Of a stretch of DNA of 54,301 nt, positions 7,332-16,289 are shown one piece after another (position 1 is the first letter of the stretch; each line of letters starts with the position of its first letter). The notes beneath the pieces were generated by a model. That model made no database searches. It was given only the letters and a program-made list of their open reading frames with translations, and had not been told where the DNA came from. Both the position numbers and the translations under genes were made by a program. The stretch covers positions 1-54,301 of the forward strand of contig JAFVAI010000078.1 of assembly GCA_017480545.1 (NCBI GenBank), given 5' to 3'. This DNA comes from Schwartzia sp. (in: firmicutes). GTDB taxonomy: Bacteria > Bacillota > Negativicutes > Selenomonadales > Selenomonadaceae.

Positions 7332-9122
7332 CTATATCACCATCATGGTTGTATTGAATCCCTGATAGTTGCGGAAGAAAAAAGTCTGGGCGCGGCTTCG
7401 GACGACGTACATACCCAAGGCTCTGTAGTCCACATCCTCCGCCCGCTCCGGCATGGCGGCAATCGGGCCGCCGGGGAGGCGGAAGGGGTCGAACTCCTCA
7501 GCGTCGTCCCGGAGATGGATTTCAAATGTGGGCGAGCCGGGTCCGGAGATTTTTTCGTCGGGCGTTTCCCTTGCAATCAGCGTGAGCTGCCACAGGACGT
7601 GCGCATCGGCGCGCCGGGCGGCCCGCTCGCTTACGACGCCCGAGATTTCCTCCAACGCCATGCGCAATAGGTAGCGCTTGCGCTCGTCCGCGCCCCATTT
7701 CGCCGCGAAAGATTCGATGGCGTTGAGCTGCTCCGCCACGGCTCCGATGCTGCCGTAAAAGGCGGAGGCGTACACCCGCGCCGGGTCGATGTTTTTCCGT
7801 TCGCTTCGGTATCGTTTATAGACGTAAACGATGAGAAGGGTCAAAAGCTCGGAAAGGGGGTACACTAGCCAAAAGATGCCGCTGCCGAAGCGGGAAAGGA
7901 GGTACGCCAAAGCGATTCCCACGCCCGCGCGGCGCAGGAATACGACGAGAAACGCGCCCTGCTCGTCCTCCTCGGACTGGAAATAGTTTTGCAGCAAAAG
8001 GCATACGCCCATGAAAACCGCGCCGACGCAGAAGATCCGTATCGCGTGATAGACTGCCGCCGTGTTCTCGATGCCGTCCAGCCCGAAGAGAAGCCCCGCG
8101 AGTTCCGGGCAAACGATCATGGCGGCAGTGGCGAGACCGCCCAGAGCCAGCGAATAGAGGAGGCAGTAGCGGAAAATCCGGTGCAGCTCTTTGAAGTTGC
8201 ATTCCGCGAAAAACGCGGAAAAGATAGGCTGCGCCATTTTGCCGATGAGCTCGTAGATAAAGACGAAAAGCAGGGCCAGGTTTTCGACGATGTTGAAAAT
8301 CGCGACGCCTTCCGTTCCCGAAAGCTCCGTCAGGAGATGGATGGACACGAGGGCGAAGACCGCGCCGAAGATGTACTCGAAGGAGGTCGCGAATCCGAGC
8401 CGCAGGGGCTTTATCGCCTCCGGGAAGGAAGCGGCCTGCCGCTGGACTTTGAGCGCCCCTTGCCGCCCCAGAAGATAGAGGAACCCGATCAGGAACGTCG
8501 CCGCATTCGAGGCGAGGAAGCCAAAGCTGCATCCCGCGATGCCCCAATCGAAAAAGAACAGCAGGATCGCGCTGACGATGAGATTGCCGACGCCCGCCGA
8601 CGCCTGGAGCGCGACGGCCAGCGCGTCGACGTTGTCGTTACGAAGATAGAAGGTTACCAGTTCCATGAGAATCTGAAAGGGGATTCCCAACAGGATGTAA
8701 AACATATAGCTTTTCGCCATGGCGAACACGGCGCCCTCTTCCGGCGCCGCGCCGAGAAAAGCGAGGAGCCCGTCCCCCAACAGGAGCCCCGCCGCCATGA
8801 TGCCGAAGCCGACGGCGCAGGAGAAGCGCAGGAAAAAATTGAAGATGCCGAGCGCCCGCTGCTGTTCCCCTTTGTGCATGAGGTTCGCGAAAACCACCGC
8901 GCCGCCCGTGGAGAGGCCGAAGGCAAAGAAGGAAGACAGAAGGAACAACGGGGAGACGTACCCGATGGCGGCAATCCCGTCCATGCCGATGGCGTGGCCG
9001 ACCAAGATCGTGTCCCCCATCTCCGCCAGCGCCATCCCGATGCCGGCGAAGGGAGCGGGCAGCACGGCCCGCAGGAACATTTTCCGGGTAAAATACGCGG
9101 AAAGCGACGATTCCGTTTTCAT
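7332..9122 (-). CDS. MATE-family transporter fused to an RsbW-like kinase domain
   Basis: A 596-residue fusion. Residues ~1-440 form about 12 membrane segments of the MATE/polysaccharide-flippase superfamily (drug or lipid-linked substrate/cation antiport). Residues ~455-596 are soluble and resemble the anti-sigma-factor serine kinase (GHKL ATPase) fold: an N-box region ALEEISGVV (489-497), a RDDAEEFDP segment like the G1 region, and an ALGMYVV segment like G2. The Mg-coordinating Asn expected in the N-box is Val496, so kinase activity may be lost. The start overlaps the stop of the STAS/condensation gene (ATGA), so the two are coupled. Substrate unknown. Confidence 0.8.
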   Translation of the reverse strand: MKTESSLSAYFTRKMFLRAVLPAPFAGIGMALAEMGDTILVGHAIGMDGIAAIGYVSPLFLLSSFFAFGLSTGGAVVFANLMHKGEQQRALGIFNFFLRFSCAVGFGIMAAGLLLGDGLLAFLGAAPEEGAVFAMAKSYMFYILLGIPFQILMELVTFYLRNDNVDALAVALQASAGVGNLIVSAILLFFFDWGIAGCSFGFLASNAATFLIGFLYLLGRQGALKVQRQAASFPEAIKPLRLGFATSFEYIFGAVFALVSIHLLTELSGTEGVAIFNIVENLALLFVFIYELIGKMAQPIFSAFFAECNFKELHRIFRYCLLYSLALGGLATAAMIVCPELAGLLFGLDGIENTAAVYHAIRIFCVGAVFMGVCLLLQNYFQSEEDEQGAFLVVFLRRAGVGIALAYLLSRFGSGIFWLVYPLSELLTLLIVYVYKRYRSERKNIDPARVYASAFYGSIGAVAEQLNAIESFAAKWGADERKRYLLRMALEEISGVVSERAARRADAHVLWQLTLIARETPDEKISGPGSPTFEIHLRDDAEEFDPFRLPGGPIAAMPERAEDVDYRALGMYVVRSRAQTFFFRNYQGFNTTMMVI

Positions 9123-10717
9123 GATTCCAAAAGCTCTGCCACCTGCCGCTTCTCGTCCGTCAGCGCGCCGATCATCTCATCCACTGTCCGGGCAAAGCGG
9201 CGCATGGCCTCCACGGAATAGCGGCTGGCGTCATAGTTCAGCACCAGCGAATGCGTCCCGTCCGCATGGGCGTTGCAATCGATGTCCAACGTATTTTCCG
9301 CCGCGGATCTCCCGTTCTCCGGCATCTGCACGATCTCGGCCTCCGCGCCGCCCAGCCGCGCCCCGCCGCGCCTGCTGGTGAGCCCTTTTTGCAGGATGAA
9401 GGTGGCGCAGTTGTTCTCAAGTCCTTCGTCATAGACTACATCGAGGCTCTTGATGTATTTCATGCCCTCCGCGATCCGCGCTTCCAGCCCGCGCAGGAAC
9501 GCGCCGACGGAAATCCCCTCCTCGAAATCCCAACGGATGGGAATCTGGTTCAGCATGAGGCCCAGCATCCGGTGCTCCACGGAATTCATGCGCCCGTTGT
9601 GAACCCAGCTCATGATGGATTCCTTGGCGCCCGCCGACTTCGCCATGGCCAGCATCGTTGCCGCCATGAAAAAAGTATTTTCCGTAAAATCCGCGCCCTT
9701 GAAAAAATCCTGGGGGACGACGCTTTCCAACGGCATTTCCAATTCGTTTTTCGTCCACGCCCCGACGCCCTCGACATCGGCGGGAGGCAGGTGCTTTTTC
9801 TCGTCGAATCCTTCCAGCATCTTTTGCCAGTACGTGTGCCCTTCCGCCAAGGTCGCCGGGGCGATCCTGGACTCCGCGAGGACGTACTCGGCGTAGCTTG
9901 GCGCCTTTCGCGCCGCGGCATTCCCCGCGCCCCTGACATACCGCTTGTCGAGCTCCCGCCTAAAGAGCAGCGCGGTCGCCACCCCGTCCATGATGGCATG
10001 GTAAAAGTCGGCGTAAAGATATTGCCCCGAAGCGGTCTTCATGAGATGGACGCGATAGAGCGGACGGTCGATGAGCGTGTAAGGCTCCATGAGGTCGCGC
10101 TTGCGCTTTTCGAAAGCCTCGTCCGAAAGGGTTTCCACATAGACCCGCGCCACCTCCCCGTCAAACCGCTGGCAGACCTCCCCGGTCTCGGGATGGAAAA
10201 GCAGGCGGCAGCGGAAAATGTCGTAGGTCGACAGGATGTCGTTCACCGCCTCGGCCATCCGCTCCATGTCCACGGACGGGTCAAGCCGCATCAGCGCGCC
10301 GATGTTCATCATCGTCGAGTTTGCCTTTTGGAGATGGGTATCGACCAGCCAACGCTGGATCGGGCGCAGCGGGTAATATTCCGGCGCGTTTGTTTCCTCC
10401 GTGTCCCCGTCTTTCACGATATGGAGGAGGCGACCGAGGTTCGTCATCTCGAACACGTCCATCACGTCGGCAGTCGGATTTTTGACCGTGAGCGTGCCGC
10501 CCTGTTTCTTCATTTGGTTGTTGGCCATGATCAGGGAGCGGATGCCTGCCGAGGAAAGATAGTCCAGCTTGGAAAAATCCAAGACCGCTTCCTTGGCGCC
10601 CTCAGCAGCGGCACGAAATTCCGCGTCGAAAGCCGACCCGGTGAGCTTGTCGAGCCGTCCCGCGAGGCAAAGCGTAAGTTTGTCCCCGTCCCTTGTCTTC
10701 GTGATGGTGATGTCCAT
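9119..10717 (-). CDS. STAS domain fused to an NRPS-type condensation domain
   Basis: A 532-residue fusion. Residues 1-~105 are an SpoIIAA/RsbV-like STAS domain with the phosphorylatable serine motif (LDYLSSAGIRSL, Ser55/Ser56). Residues ~113-530 are a stand-alone condensation domain: C1-like LRPIQRWLV (117-125), C2-like YDIFRCRL, the active-site motif as YHAIMDG (His240, Asp244; the first His of HHxxxDG is Tyr239), and C5-like LGLMLNQIPIR. Condensation domains join acyl or aminoacyl groups to amines or alcohols; no carrier or adenylation domain is nearby. It is co-transcribed with the MATE/kinase fusion, so the STAS and kinase-like domains are probable partners. Confidence 0.8.
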   Translation of the reverse strand: MDITITKTRDGDKLTLCLAGRLDKLTGSAFDAEFRAAAEGAKEAVLDFSKLDYLSSAGIRSLIMANNQMKKQGGTLTVKNPTADVMDVFEMTNLGRLLHIVKDGDTEETNAPEYYPLRPIQRWLVDTHLQKANSTMMNIGALMRLDPSVDMERMAEAVNDILSTYDIFRCRLLFHPETGEVCQRFDGEVARVYVETLSDEAFEKRKRDLMEPYTLIDRPLYRVHLMKTASGQYLYADFYHAIMDGVATALLFRRELDKRYVRGAGNAAARKAPSYAEYVLAESRIAPATLAEGHTYWQKMLEGFDEKKHLPPADVEGVGAWTKNELEMPLESVVPQDFFKGADFTENTFFMAATMLAMAKSAGAKESIMSWVHNGRMNSVEHRMLGLMLNQIPIRWDFEEGISVGAFLRGLEARIAEGMKYIKSLDVVYDEGLENNCATFILQKGLTSRRGGARLGGAEAEIVQMPENGRSAAENTLDIDCNAHADGTHSLVLNYDASRYSVEAMRRFARTVDEMIGALTDEKRQVAELLES

Positions 10718-10773
10718 GAATATACCTCCGTTTTGTGCTTTTCCTTAAAGTCTGTCGGTGCTATCATATATGG

Positions 10774-10779
10774 ATTATA
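10774..10779 (-). promoter_or_regulatory. probable -10 element for the STAS/MATE operon
   Basis: A perfect TATAAT on the minus strand in the context TCCTATAATCC, about 57 bases before the STAS gene start. The local sequence resembles the one before the ABC importer operon, so the two may share regulation. The -35 is weak (TGGCAT). Confidence 0.45.
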
Positions 10780-10871
10780 GGATAGTTTGCGTTGAAATGC
10801 CATAAAAATTTGCGCATCCAAAAATTTCAAAAAAATTTCTAAGGAGCAACACTTTTTGCGGCGTTATCTTG

Positions 10872-10877
10872 TATAAT
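10872..10877 (+). promoter_or_regulatory. probable -10 element for the tandem membrane-protein genes
   Basis: A perfect TATAAT about 100 bases upstream of the first polytopic gene, in a divergent intergenic region. No good -35 was found. Between it and the gene is a GC-rich leader with short inverted repeats. Confidence 0.45.
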
Positions 10878-10975
10878 GAGCAGAGGGGACTGCGGTCGCT
10901 GCGTTTGCGAAACCGTGGGCTGGAAAATCCCAAAAGAGTTTGATTATGCGTATTTATATGAAAGGCGATGACAGG

Positions 10976-12475
10976 ATGGGAAAAGCGGGAGACAGGACAG
11001 ATGGGGCGTACCGCCGGATTACGGACGCTTGGGAGCGTCTGCCTTGGCAGACGATACTGCTGACGTTCGTGGGGCTCTTTCTGCTCAGGAATCTTCTGCT
11101 TCCCATGGCGGGCGACGATTACGCCTATGCGTTCATTTGGGACCCCGAGCACGGAGGGAACCTCATGGACGACATCGGGGAGCGGATCCGCATCGCGTCC
11201 CTGTCCGATATTCTTGCCTCCCAATGGGAGCATTATTTCAGCTGGGGCGGGCGCACGATCTCCATGCTGTTCCTCCAGTTTTTCGCGTGGCAGGGAAAGA
11301 TTTGGTTCGACCTGTGCAATACCGTCGTGTATTTGTTGTTGGGGCTGGTGATTTACTGGACTGCGGCCGGGCGTGTCGCGTCGCCCGCGCGTTATAAGGG
11401 ATGCTTTTTGTGGGGGCTGCTGGGCCTGCAGTTCGGCGTTCTGGACTATATCTCGACGATGCTTTGGATGACGGGCGCTTGTGTCTATCTGTGGACCGGC
11501 TTTTGGGAATGTGCCTTTCTCCTGCCTTACGCGTTGGCGTATCGGCGGGCGGATTTTTGGAAACGGGCTTCCCGCTTGCAAGCAGTCCTGATGGCGGCAG
11601 CGGGACTCTGTGCCGGATGGTCGGAGGAGGGAGGGGGCATCGCCGCTCTTTTCCTGCTGGCGATGTTCCTGGTCTCGGCTCGCCGGGAGGGGCGGCTCCG
11701 GCCTTGGATGGTGGCGGGTGCGGGATTCTTCCTGTTGGGCTTCGCTCTGCTCCTCTTTTGCCCCGGCTCTATCATGCGGGAAAAGTTTATGCTGCAGTAC
11801 AATCCGGAGTACGTCCTGCCGATGGACAAGCTCTGGTCGGCGGAGATGTTTTGGGACAACTTCACGGAAGGCTTTCTGCCCATCTTCTTGTGGCAAAGTT
11901 TCCTGTATGTTCCCCTTCTGCTCTATTTCAAAAATTTGCGGGGATGGGACAAAACCGCGCGTCTTGTTTCGATGTTCGCGGCGGCGGGGCTTTTGGTGCT
12001 GTGCGCCATGATGTTCGCGCCGTCATTCGGGCTTCGGACGGGCTTCCACTCCACCGTGTTCTTCACAATCGCGTCGGCGATGGCCGTGCGGGAAATCGCG
12101 CCCCGCATGAAAGAACTTTGTCGCAAAGCCTTCTGGCGGAGAGCAACCGTTGCGGTTATACTGCTCTGCCTTTGCTACGGTGCGGTCACCATGGCGGAGG
12201 CGGTTTGCATCGAGGCATCCATTCGGCGGCAGTTCGACGACCGTATCCGTCTCATCCAATCAAAGCCAAAGGAGCCGCTCTTGGTGGTGCCCGCGCTCCA
12301 AGTGCCGGAGGGATGGTGGCAGATTGCGGGGCCGAGATCCATGACGGAGTTTCATCTGATCTACGGCGCCGATTTGGAGTCGAAGCCCACGGACAACCGC
12401 TCCCTGATGTTCGCCCGGTACTACGGTATCGGCCCCATCTGCATCGACAAGGAGAGGAACTGGGAAAAATTTTAA
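10976..12475 (+). CDS. polytopic membrane protein, DUF6056-like / possible GT-C glycosyltransferase
   Basis: About 499 residues with roughly 10-12 membrane segments. After the first segment comes LLLPMAGDDYAYAFIWD; an acidic pair in the first external loop is typical of GT-C fold glycosyltransferases that use lipid-linked sugars. A second conserved-looking element is YFSWGGRT. The ATG at 10976 is preferred for its upstream AAAGG; TTG 10940 and ATG 10946 or 10958 are alternatives. A close paralog follows 13 bases later. The GT-C reading is inference; the family is known to me mainly as a domain of unknown function. Confidence 0.65.
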   Translation: MGKAGDRTDGAYRRITDAWERLPWQTILLTFVGLFLLRNLLLPMAGDDYAYAFIWDPEHGGNLMDDIGERIRIASLSDILASQWEHYFSWGGRTISMLFLQFFAWQGKIWFDLCNTVVYLLLGLVIYWTAAGRVASPARYKGCFLWGLLGLQFGVLDYISTMLWMTGACVYLWTGFWECAFLLPYALAYRRADFWKRASRLQAVLMAAAGLCAGWSEEGGGIAALFLLAMFLVSARREGRLRPWMVAGAGFFLLGFALLLFCPGSIMREKFMLQYNPEYVLPMDKLWSAEMFWDNFTEGFLPIFLWQSFLYVPLLLYFKNLRGWDKTARLVSMFAAAGLLVLCAMMFAPSFGLRTGFHSTVFFTIASAMAVREIAPRMKELCRKAFWRRATVAVILLCLCYGAVTMAEAVCIEASIRRQFDDRIRLIQSKPKEPLLVVPALQVPEGWWQIAGPRSMTEFHLIYGADLESKPTDNRSLMFARYYGIGPICIDKERNWEKF

Positions 12476-12488
12476 GGGAGAGAGAAAC

Positions 12489-13976
12489 GTGACGGCTGTA
12501 TCGAAAGAAAAAACCTGTTGGGATCGCGTTCCGTGGCAGTTCATCCTGTGCGTTTTCATGGGGGTATTCCTCATTCGCAACCTGATGCTGCCCATGGTAT
12601 CGGACGATATTCCCTATGCGTTTATATGGGACGGGGCGGACAAGGGGAACCTCTTGGACGGGGTGGGGCCGAGGGTGCGCATCACCTCCTTCGGGGATAT
12701 CGTAAAAAGCCAGTGGTCCCATTACTTTACTTGGGGCGGCAGAATTTTGGGCATCGGGCTGACGCAGCTTTTCGCATGGGAAGGCAAGGCGTTGTTCAAC
12801 GTTCTGAACACGCTGGTCTTCATGGGGCTGGCCCTGCTGATATTTCGCATTGGGACAGGGGCGTCCCTCCGCTCCATGAACAAGACCTATATCCTCTGGG
12901 TTTTGATGGCATTTTGGTTTTTGTTGCCGGATCCGTTTTTGACGACGCTTTGGATGTGCGGGAGCTGCGTTTTTCTGTGGATGAGCTTGTTGGAGTTTTT
13001 GTTTTTGCTGCCCTTCGCGCTCAAATACTGGAGGCCGTCGTTTTGGGAGAAGCCTCCCGCCTGGAGCGTCCCCCTCATGGCGCTCGCCGGCATTTGCGCG
13101 GGCTGGTCTGTGGAGACGGGCGCGGCGGCCACGGGGTTCATCGCCTTTTTTGCGCTATGGCATTTTCGGAAGCAGGGATGCCTGCAGCCTTGGATGAGCG
13201 CAGGATTCTTGTTCCTCTGTCTCGGCGGCCTCATGCTGATCCAAGCCCCCGGCGAAATGGTGCGGTTGGAGCTCCAACGACAATTCGAGTACAATCCCGA
13301 GCTGCCGCCGGAGATGTACTGGACCCCCTTGATGTTTTCCATCACGTTCACCGAATGCTTTTGGCCGGTGGTGCGGATGTGGATTCCTCCGTTGCTGTTG
13401 ATACTGTATTACGTCCGACAGCTTCCCCGGGGAACGCGTTGGAATCCCGTGACGAAGTTTCAGGCGGTGTTCATCGCGGGCGCTTTGAGCGTCATGGTTG
13501 TCATGCTTTTCGTGCCGATGGCTCCGGCGAGAGCCGGTTTTTTCTCCACCGCAGCCGTCATCACGGCTTCCCTGTCGGCTCTCCGTGAACTCATGCCCAA
13601 GCGGGACATCCTCTATCGGAAGCATCGGGGACTCTTCCGTGCCGCCTTTGCTCTCTGCGCGGCCCTGTGGCTCACAACAACGGCCATCATGCTCTATGTG
13701 GAATGGGATGTGCGGACCCAGTGGATGAACCGCATCGACTACGTCAACGCCCATCAGGATCAGGATTTGGTTGTTGTCCATCAAATCGACGTTCCGCCAA
13801 TCGCCGATGTCATGGCTGTCGTTTTCCAGTCCTGTTTCACTTGGAACACGGAGATACTGGCCTGGGGCTGCGATCTGGAGCCGCGCCCCGAAGGCAGCCA
13901 TAACCTCATGTATGCGCAGTATTACGGCTGGAAAAAAGTCATCACCGACGGCGAGGATCGGCGCACAATCGAATAA
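12489..13976 (+). CDS. polytopic membrane protein, paralog of the preceding gene
   Basis: A 495-residue paralog with the same layout: soluble N-terminus, first membrane segment, then MLPMVSDDIPYAFIWDG with the acidic pair, HYFTWGGR, and about ten further membrane segments. The C-terminal ~80 residues form a soluble domain ending near YAQYYG, matched by FARYYG in its neighbour. It starts with GTG after an AGGGAGAG ribosome site. The tandem pair is one transcription unit closed by a terminator at 13989-14030. Function unknown; transfer of a sugar to a surface molecule is a reasonable inference. Confidence 0.65.
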   Translation: MTAVSKEKTCWDRVPWQFILCVFMGVFLIRNLMLPMVSDDIPYAFIWDGADKGNLLDGVGPRVRITSFGDIVKSQWSHYFTWGGRILGIGLTQLFAWEGKALFNVLNTLVFMGLALLIFRIGTGASLRSMNKTYILWVLMAFWFLLPDPFLTTLWMCGSCVFLWMSLLEFLFLLPFALKYWRPSFWEKPPAWSVPLMALAGICAGWSVETGAAATGFIAFFALWHFRKQGCLQPWMSAGFLFLCLGGLMLIQAPGEMVRLELQRQFEYNPELPPEMYWTPLMFSITFTECFWPVVRMWIPPLLLILYYVRQLPRGTRWNPVTKFQAVFIAGALSVMVVMLFVPMAPARAGFFSTAAVITASLSALRELMPKRDILYRKHRGLFRAAFALCAALWLTTTAIMLYVEWDVRTQWMNRIDYVNAHQDQDLVVVHQIDVPPIADVMAVVFQSCFTWNTEILAWGCDLEPRPEGSHNLMYAQYYGWKKVITDGEDRRTIE

Positions 13977-13988
13977 GGAAGAAAAGAA

Positions 13989-14030
13989 AGACGGCTGCGG
14001 GAATTGTATGCTTCCCGTAGCCGTCTTTTT
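13989..14030. terminator. terminator between convergent units
   Basis: A 15-bp stem (13989-14003 with 14012-14026, one G-U pair) with a short loop and flanking T/A runs. It ends the rightward tandem membrane-protein unit and can also end the leftward phosphatase transcript. Confidence 0.85.
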
Positions 14031-14055
14031 GTGTGTGCGACGCAGTTTCCCGTAT

Positions 14056-16230
14056 TCATCTTTGCCCGTTGCCGTAATAGACGAGCGCGAGCATGGTGAT
14101 GTCGTCCGACTGCTCCGCGTCGCCGACGTAGGCTTGGAGCGCTTCCTGTACCGCGCTTGTCAGCGCTCCGGCGTCCGCCGTGGGCGGCGTACTCTTCAAC
14201 GTAGCTTGCAGGCGGTTTTCCCGGAACATTTCGCCGTTTTCGTTCATCGCCTCGGTGACGCCGTCGGTGTAAAGGAAAATCGCGTCTCCGGGGGCGAGGG
14301 GAATCGTTTCCGTCGGGTATGCCTCTCCTTCCATGACGCCGAGCACCAAGCTTTTTGCCTTCGGGATAAAGGAAAAGTCGGTGCCGTGGCGGAGAAGGGG
14401 CGGATTGTGGCCCGCGTTCGCATAGTGGAATTCCCCCGTCTTGAGGTCGAGGACGCCGCAGAAGGCTGTGACGAACATTCCGGCCTGGTTGCTGTCGATG
14501 AGGGCGTCGTTCGCCTGCTCCACGGCTTCCGAGAGCTTTTCCGGATGTTTTGCCCCGATGGTGCTGTCTTTCAGCAGGGTTTTCGCGATGACCATGAAGA
14601 GCGCCGCGGGAATTCCGTTGCCGGAAACGTCGGCCACCGTCACCGCGAGATGGTCCTCGTCGAGGAAATAGAAATCGTAAAAGTCGCCGCCGACATCCTT
14701 GGCGGGGTGCATCGCCGCGCTCAGCGAAAATTCCTGCTGACGCGGGAAGTCTTTCGGCAGCATGCCCTCCTGAATGTTTCGCGCGAGATCCAGCTCCGTC
14801 TTGATGTGTTCCTTTTCGGCGGCGGTGCGCGCCATATTTTCCATGTACGTCGAAAGCTCGCCCGTCATTTTGTTGAAGCCCTCGGCCAAGAGCTCGATCT
14901 CGTCGCCCGTCTTGACATCGATTTTGTGTTCCAGATGGCCCGCCGAAATCTCCCGCACACCGTCGGTCAGCGTGAGGATGGGCTTCGTGATGCGCTCCGC
15001 CAGCTTTCTGCCGACAAGCAAAAGAAGCGGTGCGGCAATGAGCAGGGAAAACGCGGCGTTTCGCTTGGCGTTCCCGAAAATATCCTGAAGCGTCGCCCGA
15101 AAACCGGCCATGGCGGCGAATACATTTTCCCGCGCCTCGATGGCGGGAGCCGCGACCACATCCAGCTTGATCAGCGTTCCGAAGCTCCAGCCGGTGGACT
15201 TCATCGGGGCATAAGCCAGGTAATACATCTCCCCGTCCACGGACACGGGCGCGACGCCGCTTTCTCCCGCCGTCATGCGTCGCGCCGCGTCCGCAAGCGT
15301 CTCCTCGCCCGCCTCGCGGATATCGACGAGGGCGGGGGTTGCCGCCAGGACGCCGGAGGATTGGGACGAAAACACCACGTCGCCGCCGCTGTCGAGAACG
15401 AAATTGGTTCTCGAATTGTCATCCAAAGCGTCGGCAATCTGGCGGTAAATTTCCTCCACGGGAAAGCCTATGCCCACGACGCCCGCGAATTCTTCCCCGT
15501 CAAAATACGGGGCGACGCAATCGATATTCTGGGAACCGTCGATGCCCAGATACGGCGCGGAGTAGACCGCGTCTTTCGCTTGCGCCCCTTTTTTGTACCA
15601 CGCGCGCTCCCTGGGGTCGAAGCCGGAAAGCATCTCGGCCCGTGCCTCTCCGTCCGGCAGCACGTGCCCCTCTCCGTCCGGAGTGATGTCCAGGCAAAGC
15701 ATATATCCTTCGCGGGATGCCGCGTAAAAATACGTCCTGTACCCCGCGTAGGATTTGCTCATCAATACCAATGTATCGACGAAATTCGACACGATCCCGA
15801 GTTCTTCCGCCATGCCGTCGATGTCCGTCGCCGAGAGCTCCTGGCTGTAATGGATATAGGGCATCCCGGAAAGGAGGCTTGCGTTGTCCCGTGTGCTGGG
15901 GAGTGCGCGGGGAAGACGATGTTCCGGCGCGGACAAAAGCTTCGTCATCCGGTCCGCCATATAGTCCACGTCTTCGCCGAAGATGGCAATTTCACGGTCG
16001 ATGTGCCGGGCTTTGAGGGCGGCGGATTCCCGCAGGCGTTCCTTGGCGTTCCGCTCGGAGAGGCGTCCCACGGACTCCGCGACACTGTCCCCGAGGGCAG
16101 ATTCATGGCGGACAAGCGAATCTCTTATGTCCGCCACCGAGTAAAGGAAAATCGCGCCCGCCAAAAGGAAAATCAGCAGGGAGGCAAACAACCCCCAAAG
16201 CAGCACACGGTTCTTGATGTTCAATTTCAC
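14056..16230 (-). CDS. membrane sensor PP2C (SpoIIE/RsbU-type) phosphatase with dCache and HAMP
   Basis: A 724-residue sensor phosphatase. It has an N-terminal membrane segment (about 10-32), a large extracytoplasmic dCache-like domain (about 45-350), a second membrane segment (SLLIAAPLLLLVG), a HAMP linker, a short coiled coil and a C-terminal SpoIIE domain. Metal-binding motifs are intact: DVGGDFYDF, VADVSGNG, and FLYTDGVTEA. Such enzymes remove phosphate from the serine of STAS antagonists. GTG 16230 is preferred because GGAG lies 8 bases upstream; an in-frame TTG at 16257 has no good site. A likely substrate is the STAS/condensation fusion at 9119-10717. Confidence 0.9.
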   Translation of the reverse strand: MKLNIKNRVLLWGLFASLLIFLLAGAIFLYSVADIRDSLVRHESALGDSVAESVGRLSERNAKERLRESAALKARHIDREIAIFGEDVDYMADRMTKLLSAPEHRLPRALPSTRDNASLLSGMPYIHYSQELSATDIDGMAEELGIVSNFVDTLVLMSKSYAGYRTYFYAASREGYMLCLDITPDGEGHVLPDGEARAEMLSGFDPRERAWYKKGAQAKDAVYSAPYLGIDGSQNIDCVAPYFDGEEFAGVVGIGFPVEEIYRQIADALDDNSRTNFVLDSGGDVVFSSQSSGVLAATPALVDIREAGEETLADAARRMTAGESGVAPVSVDGEMYYLAYAPMKSTGWSFGTLIKLDVVAAPAIEARENVFAAMAGFRATLQDIFGNAKRNAAFSLLIAAPLLLLVGRKLAERITKPILTLTDGVREISAGHLEHKIDVKTGDEIELLAEGFNKMTGELSTYMENMARTAAEKEHIKTELDLARNIQEGMLPKDFPRQQEFSLSAAMHPAKDVGGDFYDFYFLDEDHLAVTVADVSGNGIPAALFMVIAKTLLKDSTIGAKHPEKLSEAVEQANDALIDSNQAGMFVTAFCGVLDLKTGEFHYANAGHNPPLLRHGTDFSFIPKAKSLVLGVMEGEAYPTETIPLAPGDAIFLYTDGVTEAMNENGEMFRENRLQATLKSTPPTADAGALTSAVQEALQAYVGDAEQSDDITMLALVYYGNGQR

Positions 16231-16289
16231 AAGGTTCACTCCATCCGGTCGGTGCAATTTCCCTGGGCTTTTTGTTTTGCTGCGGGAAA

